A stretch of DNA of 54,880 nt, taken from positions 1-54,880 of the forward strand of contig NZ_JABERD010000047.1 of assembly GCF_013044505.1 (NCBI RefSeq), given 5' to 3'. Source of the DNA: Streptomyces sp. S3(2020) (GTDB taxonomy: Bacteria > Actinomycetota > Actinomycetes > Streptomycetales > Streptomycetaceae). This document shows positions 49,006 to 54,880 of this stretch, in pieces (positions within the stretch are counted from its first letter, which is position 1; the number at the start of each line of letters is the position of its first letter). The position numbers and the translations under genes are program-made. The notes beneath the pieces were generated by a model, which saw only the letters and a program-made list of their open reading frames with translations, ran no database searches and had not been told where the DNA came from.

Positions 49006-50103
49006 CTATGGGGTCCGCGAACGGATTCTTCCCATCCTCTTGAGAATCCGGTCCGCCGGCTCGAAGAGCTCCGGCCGCGACTGGACGGTGTTGCGCAGCG
49101 CCCGGACCGGGGCGCGGCGCGCCCTGTGCCCGAGTGCGACCGGGTGACGCCGGGTCACCCACCCCTCCGACACGGTGATCTCCCGTGTCTTCAGGGAGTC
49201 CTTGTACTCCTTCTGCCCCCGCCCGAGATCCAGATACGCGATGCCGTCCGCGGCGGCCGCCTCCGCCATCCGCAGATGCAGCACCAGGCCCGGCGAGTAC
49301 TTCGAGAACGCCGGGTCGTACGCCGGGAACCAGCAGGCCAGCACCCTTTCGCTGCGCAGTCCGAAGTGCGCGGCGATCGGCTTGCCGCCCGCGTACAGCA
49401 CCGACAGGATCCCCGCGAACGGATCGGAACGGGTGTGGAAGAGGCGCTCCACGAGATGCGTGATCCACTCGTGCGCGAAGCGGTCGCTCCGTCCGGTCCT
49501 GCGGTACTGCGCGGACTTCCAGTCCATCAGGGTGCGCAGGGCCGCCGGATCGCGCTCGTCGTGCACATAGCGCATCTCGCCGGCGTCCCGGCCGAGCCTG
49601 CGCTCCTTGGCGAGCGTGGTCCTGGTGAACTTCGGTGCGTGGGACCTCAGATGGGCCAGATAGGCCTCGTATCCCTGGTCGACGTCCATGACCGGCGACG
49701 GGAAGCTGTCGGTGGCCCCGACCGCGAACGCCTCCTGGCCCTCCACCAGGTGGTCGAACTCCCACACGGCGAGCCCGCAGGCGCGCAGCAGCTCCCGCGC
49801 GTCCCACGCGAACCCGGGCCGGTGCACCAGGCCCTGGGCGTCCGAGACACCGAGTCCGACGGCCCGGCCCACTCCGGTGACGCTTCTCTGGTACGGGAAG
49901 AACGCGGCGGGCTCCCCGCCCTCGCGCACCACCGCGATCCGCACACCCCGCCGGTACCGGCCCACCGCGAGCGCGAACTCGGGGGACAGGAACGGGTTCG
50001 ACAGCTCCGGCGAGCCCTGGAGATGGGCCTTGGACTGCAAGGACGTCCATGCCGCCCGGTCGGCGGCGCTGAGCTCGCCGGGGCGGTACACGCTGATGTC
50101 CAC
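49006..50103 (-). CDS. CelD/FemAB-type GNAT acyltransferase
   Basis: 365 residues. The BcsL/CelD-like GNAT (Acetyltransf_6) pattern is seen in the second half: 'DPAALRTLMDWKSAQYRRTGRSDRFAHEWITHLVERLFHTRSDPFAGILSVLYAGGKPIAAHFGLRSERVLACWFPAYDPAFSKYSPGLVLHLRMAEAAAADGIAYLDLGRGQKEYKDSLKT'. The first half (SNPFLSPEFALAVGRYRRGVRIAVV.EGGEPAAFFPYQR) is the FemAB-like N-domain. Such enzymes acylate exopolysaccharides or cell-wall precursors, fitting the adjoining operon. GTG 50103 sits 1 base after the stop of the upstream membrane protein, so coupling is likely. Confidence 0.85.
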   Translation of the reverse strand: MDISVYRPGELSAADRAAWTSLQSKAHLQGSPELSNPFLSPEFALAVGRYRRGVRIAVVREGGEPAAFFPYQRSVTGVGRAVGLGVSDAQGLVHRPGFAWDARELLRACGLAVWEFDHLVEGQEAFAVGATDSFPSPVMDVDQGYEAYLAHLRSHAPKFTRTTLAKERRLGRDAGEMRYVHDERDPAALRTLMDWKSAQYRRTGRSDRFAHEWITHLVERLFHTRSDPFAGILSVLYAGGKPIAAHFGLRSERVLACWFPAYDPAFSKYSPGLVLHLRMAEAAAADGIAYLDLGRGQKEYKDSLKTREITVSEGWVTRRHPVALGHRARRAPVRALRNTVQSRPELFEPADRILKRMGRIRSRTP

Positions 50104-50104
50104 G

Positions 50105-50494
50105 TCAGGGAGTCCGTCCCGTCGTCGTACGGCCGCGTCGGCGCCGCACCCAGACCAGCAGGAGAAGAAGGGAGCTGATCGCGGTCACGGCCACGATCCC
50201 GCCGCGCCACGACCAGCGGTGTGTGGCGAGCATGCCCTGAGCCACCAGCATGTTGACGACGACCGAGCCCGCGAGCGCGGTGATCACCCGGCCGAGCGGT
50301 TCGAGGCCGCGCAGCGCGGCGGCGATCGCCACGGCGGGCGCCGTCAGCAGGAAGAACAGCGTGAACGGGCCGCGCAGCGGTGAGTCCGAGCCGACGAGCG
50401 CGAGGATCGCGCCGAAGCCGCCGACGGCCGTCGCGGCACCCGCGAGCAGCGGCGACAGGTCTGTTGATGATGCCCTGTTACCTATGGTCTGCAT
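50105..50494 (-). CDS. Small multi-pass membrane protein
   Basis: 129 residues with four hydrophobic helices (LLAGAATAVGGFGAILALVG; FTLFFLLTAPAVAIAAAL; VITALAGSVVVNMLVAQGML; GGIVAVTAISSLLLLLVWV) and a basic C-terminus. ATG 50494 is chosen; a longer reading to 50563 adds non-conserved-looking residues. Immediately upstream of, and probably coupled to, the CelD-like acyltransferase. No family recognised; may help in polysaccharide export or anchoring. Confidence 0.75.
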   Translation of the reverse strand: MQTIGNRASSTDLSPLLAGAATAVGGFGAILALVGSDSPLRGPFTLFFLLTAPAVAIAAALRGLEPLGRVITALAGSVVVNMLVAQGMLATHRWSWRGGIVAVTAISSLLLLLVWVRRRRGRTTTGRTP

Positions 50495-50574
50495 TGGCGA
50501 CTTTGCCCCCCGACGCGCCGGATGCGAGGCTTCAATGTCGCGCAGCGCTACCAGGGTCGTCAAGGGCGTAACGA

Positions 50575-50603
50575 GCCCCGGAGGTGCTCAGCACCTCCGG
50601 GGC
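50575..50603 (-). terminator. Terminator after the S8 protease
   Basis: Perfect 13-bp stem, 50575-50587 with 50591-50603, 3-base loop, 16 bases past the protease stop on the minus strand. Confidence 0.8.
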
Positions 50604-50618
50604 CCGGACTGCGGGGTG

Positions 50619-51824
50619 TTACGGGACGAGCTTCAGGAGCTTGTTGGGCGAGCCGGTGCCCGCGCTGGTGACCACGCCGGAGGTGGCGCCGTTCACCAGG
50701 GCCGAGGCGACCGTGGCCGGGGTGGCCGAGGTGTGGCTCGCGAGGTAGACCGCCGCGGCGCCCGCCACGTGCGGGGTCGCCATCGAGGTGCCGGAGAGCG
50801 TGGCGGTGGCGGTGTCGCTGGTGTTGTAGCCGGCGATGATCGAGGAGCCCGGCGCGAAGATGTCCAGCGTGGAGCCGTAGTTCGAGTAGCTGGCCTTGGC
50901 GTCGGTGCTGGTGGTCGCGCCGACCGTGATCGCGGTGGAGACGCGGGCCGGGGAGTACGAGGAGGCGTTGGCGGCGCTGTTGCCCGCCGCGACCGCGTAG
51001 GTCACACCACTGGCGATGGAGTTGGCGACCGCGGTGTCGAGCGAGGTGGAGGCGGAGCCGCCGAGTGACATGTTGGCGACCGACGGGGTGGTGTGGTTGT
51101 TGGTCACCCAGTTGATGCCCGCGATCACCCCGGCCGTGGTGCCCGAACCGCTGTTGTCGAGCACCCGGACCGCCACGATGTTCGCCTTCTTGGCGACGCC
51201 GTAGGTGGTGCCCGCGATGGTGGTGGCCACATGGGTGCCGTGGCCGTTGCCGTCGCCTGCGGAGGTGTCGCCGTCGACCGCGTCGTAGCCGTAGGAGGCG
51301 CGGCCGCTGATCTGGGTGTGGGTGATGCGCACGCCGGTGTCGATGACGTAGACCGTCACGCCGCTGCCCGCGGTGTCCGGGTAGGTGTACGTGCCGGAGA
51401 GCGGGAGCGCGGCCTGGTCGATGCGGTCCAGGCCCCAGGGGGCGCTGGACTGCGTGGTGTCGGCCAGCTTGACGGTCTGGTTCTGCTCGACGTGGGCCAC
51501 GGCCGGGTCGGCCGCCAGTCTCCTGGCCTCGGCCGCGGAGAGGGTGGCGGAGTAGCCGTTCAGTACGGTGCCGAACGTCTTCTTGACCGTGCCGCCGTAC
51601 TCCTTGACGAGGTTCTTGCCCGCGGCCGAGGACGCCTTCAGGCCCGCGGAACCCGACTTGAGCGTGACGATGTAGCTGTCCTTGATCGCCGTGGGGGAGT
51701 TGGCGGCAAGGACCTTGCCCTCGGCCGGAGCGGCCTCGGCGGGGAGGGCGGTGAGTCCGCCCACGAGGGCGGCGGTCGCCAGGCTGGTTATCGCGGCGAA
51801 CCGGAACTTACGCAGTGGTGCCAT
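50619..51824 (-). CDS. Secreted subtilisin-like protease (S8A, proteinase K group)
   Basis: 401 residues. Signal peptide to about AEA (31), inhibitor-I9 propeptide (about 48-118: 'DSYIVTLKSGSAGLKASSAAGKNLVKEYGGTVKKTFGTVLNGYSATLSAAEARRLAADPAVAHVEQNQ'), mature protease from about 122. Triad Asp162 (VIDTG), His198 (NGHGTHVA), Ser347 (SGTSMATPHVAG); oxyanion Asn near 283 (AAGNSAANASS). Proteinase K-like secreted protease. RBS AGGAGG lies about 11 bases before the ATG. A 20-base perfect palindrome (51882-51901) lies 58 bases upstream. Confidence 0.93.
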   Translation of the reverse strand: MAPLRKFRFAAITSLATAALVGGLTALPAEAAPAEGKVLAANSPTAIKDSYIVTLKSGSAGLKASSAAGKNLVKEYGGTVKKTFGTVLNGYSATLSAAEARRLAADPAVAHVEQNQTVKLADTTQSSAPWGLDRIDQAALPLSGTYTYPDTAGSGVTVYVIDTGVRITHTQISGRASYGYDAVDGDTSAGDGNGHGTHVATTIAGTTYGVAKKANIVAVRVLDNSGSGTTAGVIAGINWVTNNHTTPSVANMSLGGSASTSLDTAVANSIASGVTYAVAAGNSAANASSYSPARVSTAITVGATTSTDAKASYSNYGSTLDIFAPGSSIIAGYNTSDTATATLSGTSMATPHVAGAAAVYLASHTSATPATVASALVNGATSGVVTSAGTGSPNKLLKLVP

Positions 51825-52136
51825 ACGAGGGAGTCCTCCTCTTAGGCGACGCGCGCTTGGGTGAGGGCGCGTCAGTGGGGGGTGCGCGTCATGACGCGCA
51901 CGACCGGGAGCGTCGCGTTCCGCTACCGGCTGGAGTAAAGACTGGGTGATCTACGGGTGTAGATCAAGGCAGTTGAATGCTCGTCAACAAATTTGTCATG
52001 TGCGCGTAATCAAACACACTGTGAACACACAGGAACACGGTGGGTAAGTGCGGAAAAGTCTTGGCATGGACACTTCCCGTCAACACGCGTAGTTGCTACG
52101 ACGGTTGAGGCAGAGATCCTGCTAAAGGGAGGTTCC
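51825..52136. promoter_or_regulatory. Divergent S8 protease / SGNH lipase intergenic region
   Basis: 312 bases. Besides the palindrome at 51882-51901 it has an AT-richer section (about 51940-52020) holding ACAAATTTGT (51987-51996), and a good RBS (GGGAGG) for the lipase at 52127-52132. No ORF seen. Confidence 0.4.
51882..51901. promoter_or_regulatory. 20-base perfect palindrome upstream of S8 protease
   Basis: GTGCGCGTCATGACGCGCAC, with a further GCGCGTCA copy at 51867-51874. Likely an operator or a leader hairpin for the protease gene. Confidence 0.55.
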
Positions 52137-52931
52137 ATGAGACGTTCCCGATTTGCCGCTTACGTCACCTCGCTCCTCCTCGCCGTCGGCGCCGCACTGG
52201 CGGGGGCAACCCCCGCGCAGGCCGCCACCGGCCCCTACGTGGCCCTCGGCGACTCCTACTCCTCCGGAGTGGGCGCCGGCAGCTACATCTCCTCCAGCGG
52301 CGACTGCAAGCGCAGCACGAAGGCGCACCCCTACCTCTGGGCCGCCGCCAACTCACCCTCGTCGTTCGCCTTCACGGCCTGCTCGGGCGCTCGAACGGGT
52401 GATGTTCTGGCGAACCAGCTCGCCCCGCTGAACAGCGCCACCGCCCTCGTCTCCCTCAGCATCGGCGGCAACGACGCCGGCTTCTCCGACGTCATGACCA
52501 CCTGTGTGCTCCAGTCCGACAGCTCCTGCCTGTCCCGCATCAACACCGCGAAGGCCTACGTCGACTCGACGCTGCCCGGCCAACTGGACAGCGTCTACTC
52601 GGCGATCAGCACCCGCGCCCCGAACGCCCACGTCGTCGTCCTCGGCTACCCGCGCTTCTACAAGCTCGGCACCACCTGCGTCGGCCTCTCCGAGACCAAG
52701 CGGAAGGCGATCAACGACGCCGCCGACTACCTCGACGCCGCCATCGCCAAGCGCGCCGCGAACCACGGCTTCACCTGGGGCGACGTCCGCTCCACCTTCA
52801 CCGGCCACGAGCTCTGCTCGGGCAGCTCCTGGCTGCACAGCCTCAACTGGCTCAACATCGGCGAGTCGTACCACCCCACCGCGGCCGGCCAGTCCGGCGG
52901 CTATCTGCCCGTACTGAACAGCGCCGCCTGA
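52137..52931 (+). CDS. Secreted SGNH-hydrolase lipase/esterase
   Basis: 264 residues. Signal peptide MRRSRFAAYVTSLLLAVGAALAGATPAQA. SGNH blocks: GDSYSSG (Ser40), SGARTGD (Gly), IGGND (Asn112), and 'ESYHPTAAGQ' (catalytic His246 with Asp/Glu nearby). Six Cys suit three disulfides, as in the Streptomyces secreted esterases. RBS GGGAGG 4 bases before the ATG. It converges with the kinase gene (4-base gap). Confidence 0.92.
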   Translation: MRRSRFAAYVTSLLLAVGAALAGATPAQAATGPYVALGDSYSSGVGAGSYISSSGDCKRSTKAHPYLWAAANSPSSFAFTACSGARTGDVLANQLAPLNSATALVSLSIGGNDAGFSDVMTTCVLQSDSSCLSRINTAKAYVDSTLPGQLDSVYSAISTRAPNAHVVVLGYPRFYKLGTTCVGLSETKRKAINDAADYLDAAIAKRAANHGFTWGDVRSTFTGHELCSGSSWLHSLNWLNIGESYHPTAAGQSGGYLPVLNSAA

Positions 52932-52935
52932 ACCG

Positions 52936-54528
52936 TCACTCGGTATCCGAAGGAGAAGGGGAGGCCCCGTCCGTCGGGGTCTCCGTCTCGCACGTCACCG
53001 AGAACGGCACCGAGTTGGACGTCACGTGCTGCGGGTCCTGGACCTCGACACTGATGTCGCTCTCGAACGTCCCGCTGTCGTCGTTCGTCGTCGCGACCAC
53101 CTTGTCCTGCTTGGAGGTGCCGCCGCCCGCCGGGAACGACAGGGTCTTCCAGCCGTTGTCCATGACATCGCCGTCCGACGACACCCAGCGGTAGCGCACC
53201 TGCGCCGGCACCCGGCTCACCGTGATCGTCGCCGTGAAGGCGGGGGCCTCGGCGTTCGGCGGCGGACACGTCCCCGTGTACTCCGTGTTCGCCCCCGCGA
53301 GCGTGGCCTGGACGGTCACCGGCGGCGGAGCGCTCGTCGTGCCCTTGTCCGGGGTGGAAGGGGGCGGCGGCTCCTCGCTCTCCTCGTCCGTCCCGGTCGG
53401 TGTGATCTCACCCGTGGACCGGCTCGTCTCGTTGTTCCCCTGCTTGCCCCCGCCGTCGTCGCGGTTCAGCAGGGCGTACGTCAGTCCCGCGATCGCGAAC
53501 GCCAGAGCGGCGAGGCCCGCGATCAGGACCACCGCGGCACGGCGGTTGCGGTCGGGCGGCTCGGGGGACGTCCTGGTGGTCGCGGCGGCCGGCGTGGGGG
53601 CCGTGGGCGCCGTCGGGAAGGGGGCCGGCGGCGGCTCCTCCCGGTAGCCGGCGATCGTCGGTGTGTACGGGACCGGCGGGACGGGTTCGGTGCGCGTGGT
53701 GCCCCCCGCCGCGACGAGCCGCAGATCCTGCTCGGCACGGTCGGCCGACAGCCGCTCCGCCGGGTCCTTGCGCAGCAGGCCCTCGATGACGGGGGCGAGC
53801 GGACCGGCCCGGTAGGGGGTGGGCAACTCCTCGTCGACGATCGCGCGCAGGGTGCTGAGCGGGGTGTTCTGGCGGAACGGCGAGTTGCCCTCGACCGCCG
53901 CGTACAGCAGCACGCCCAGCGACCACAGGTCGGACTCGGGGCCGGGGGTACGGCCCAGCGCCCGCTCCGGCGCGAGGAACTCGGGCGAGCCGATGACCTC
54001 GCCGGTCATGGTGAGCGCCGAGCTGCCCTCCACCTGGGCGATGCCGAAGTCGGTGAGCACCACGCGGCCGTCGTTCGACAGCAGCACGTTGGCCGGCTTC
54101 ACGTCCCGGTGCAGCACCCCCGCCTCGTGCGCGGCCCGCAGCGCGGAGAGGATCTCGGCACCGATGTGGGCGGCCCGCTGCGGGGGCAACGGGCCCTCCG
54201 CGTCCAGGACGTCGGCCAGCGAGACACCGCGGACCAGCTCCATGACGATCCACGGGCGGCCGTCCTGCGTGGCCACGTCGTACACCGTCACCACATTGCG
54301 GTTGGAGACCCGGGCCGCGGCCCACGCCTCGCGCTCGAGGCGGGCGTACATCCGCTCGACGTCCGAGACCGCGAGACCCGAGGGTGCCCGTACCTCCTTC
54401 ACCGCGACCTCGCGGTGCAGCACCTCGTCGCGGGCGCGCCACACGGTCCCCATACCGCCCTCGCCGAGCGGTGACAGGAGGCGGTAGCGGCCCGCGATCA
54501 GACGTTCACTGCCCGGTTCTTCGGACAC
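52936..54528 (-). CDS. Receptor-like Ser/Thr protein kinase (PknB type)
   Basis: 530 residues. Kinase domain 1-275: GEGGMGTVW (glycine loop), Lys44, 'VLHRDVKPANVLLSNDG' (catalytic Asp142), DFGIAQ (Asp160), APE. A Pro-rich juxtamembrane stretch (280-330) precedes one membrane helix (331-354). The outside part has an acidic/Pro linker and a beta-sandwich-like domain with two Cys ('GTCPPPNAEAPAFTATITVSRVPAQVRYRWVSSDGDVMDNGWKTL ... VPFSVTCETET'); no PASTA repeats. It probably senses an envelope signal. Substrates unknown. Confidence 0.93.
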   Translation of the reverse strand: MSEEPGSERLIAGRYRLLSPLGEGGMGTVWRARDEVLHREVAVKEVRAPSGLAVSDVERMYARLEREAWAAARVSNRNVVTVYDVATQDGRPWIVMELVRGVSLADVLDAEGPLPPQRAAHIGAEILSALRAAHEAGVLHRDVKPANVLLSNDGRVVLTDFGIAQVEGSSALTMTGEVIGSPEFLAPERALGRTPGPESDLWSLGVLLYAAVEGNSPFRQNTPLSTLRAIVDEELPTPYRAGPLAPVIEGLLRKDPAERLSADRAEQDLRLVAAGGTTRTEPVPPVPYTPTIAGYREEPPPAPFPTAPTAPTPAAATTRTSPEPPDRNRRAAVVLIAGLAALAFAIAGLTYALLNRDDGGGKQGNNETSRSTGEITPTGTDEESEEPPPPSTPDKGTTSAPPPVTVQATLAGANTEYTGTCPPPNAEAPAFTATITVSRVPAQVRYRWVSSDGDVMDNGWKTLSFPAGGGTSKQDKVVATTNDDSGTFESDISVEVQDPQHVTSNSVPFSVTCETETPTDGASPSPSDTE

Positions 54529-54585
54529 GGGCGTCCCCCATTCGCAACTCCGCGTGACTTAGCGTCATTTCTCCCCAAAAGTAGC

Positions 54586-54880
54586 TCAGCCAAGTGCGGA
54601 TGCCGCCCCCTTGAGCACCAATCCGGCCCCGAGTCCCACCACGAGGAGTGCCGACATCAGGGGCGCGGACCTGCGGACGAGCGCCGTCACCGGATGTGTG
54701 GTCCAGCGGGGACGCCGGTCCAGCAGCCGATTCATCCCGGTACCCAGCTTCACGACGGCGAACCCCGCCGCGGTGAGAGTGAGCGCGAGACCGACGCCGT
54801 ACGCCACGACCAGGAGGAAGCCGAACCAGGCCTGTCCGAGCGCCATGGCGCCGACGAGGACCTGTCCCTTAGACAAATCT
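54586..54880 (-). CDS. Nickel/cobalt-transporter-like membrane protein, C-terminal part (cut by right edge)
   Basis: About 98 residues visible; the frame is open at the window edge (DLSKGQV...). 'LVGAMALGQAWFGFLLVVAYGVGLALTLTAAGFAVVKLG' fits the late helices of the NicO/RcnA-type Ni/Co permease family ('ALGRxxFGxxLVxAYGxGxAxTL'), followed by a basic loop and one final helix. The assignment rests on this short segment, so it is tentative. It lies 57 bases before the kinase gene, same strand. Confidence 0.55.
   Translation of the reverse strand, partial: DLSKGQVLVGAMALGQAWFGFLLVVAYGVGLALTLTAAGFAVVKLGTGMNRLLDRRPRWTTHPVTALVRRSAPLMSALLVVGLGAGLVLKGAASALG

Noticed and set aside
48941..49147. Small plus-strand ORF in the polysaccharide promoter region
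   Set aside because: No ribosome site, no coding bias, and it overlaps the 3' end of the CelD-like gene.

Overview
This is a high-GC actinobacterial chromosome segment, almost certainly Streptomyces. The signs are strong GC bias at third codon positions, many GTG/TTG starts, streptogrisin-type proteases, a SepF paralog, a sortase-anchored chitin-type LPMO, YtrA/WYL/MarR regulators and leaderless promoters of the TANNNT type. There is no rRNA, tRNA, CRISPR array, phage or transposase. From memory (not checked), the order secreted lipase, LPMO, ImuB-like gene and dnaE2 resembles the SCO1725-SCO1750 part of the S. coelicolor core chromosome.

Layout. 1-4715: a branched-chain amino-acid-type ABC system. 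A LivH-LivM-LivG fusion runs off the left edge, with a small membrane protein in front of it; a lipoprotein and a LivK-like binding protein face the other way. 4787-8067: WYL regulator, a solitary ctaD and an I78 inhibitor. 8109-12475: PAP2 phosphatase, PIG-V-like membrane glycosyltransferase and a DHA2 MFS pump. 12577-15716: glutaryl-CoA dehydrogenase, SepF-like protein and a DUF5685 protein with an extreme Cys tail. 15868-21268: an apparent organosulfur cluster (FAD/NAD(P) protein, a coupled small ORF, two LLM flavin monooxygenases, DUF1684) with a Cys-ended leader peptide on the opposite strand. 21476-26276: two streptogrisin-type proteases flanking a membrane protein, an alpha/beta hydrolase and an SPFH protein. 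26448-33085: a YhgE-like membrane protein, dnaE2 behind two LexA-like boxes, an ImuB-like Y-family protein lacking catalytic acids, and a NADAR-like protein.

33063-40664: cupin and MarR with palindromic operators, secreted lipase, cell-wall-anchored AA10 LPMO, GNATs, an overlooked 44-residue gene, methyltransferase, DUF402, GntR (YtrA-type) and a DUF5925 AAA ATPase. 40823-50494: a surface-polysaccharide locus. It has a glycosidase facing an operon of two GT2 enzymes (one frameshifted), a NodB deacetylase and a 1274-residue flippase/membrane-glycosyltransferase fusion, plus an upstream pair of membrane protein and CelD-type acyltransferase. 50619-54880: S8 protease, SGNH lipase, Ser/Thr kinase, and the tail of a Ni/Co-transporter-like membrane protein cut by the right edge.

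Themes: cell-surface and secreted polymer handling (proteases, lipases, LPMO, polysaccharide operon), SOS-linked translesion replication, and sulfur acquisition. The points most worth checking are the orphan Cys leader peptide, an in-frame palindromic insert in one LLM monooxygenase, the frameshifted glycosyltransferase, the flippase fusion, the ImuB/DnaE2/NADAR neighbourhood with tandem SOS boxes, and the sortase-anchored LPMO.
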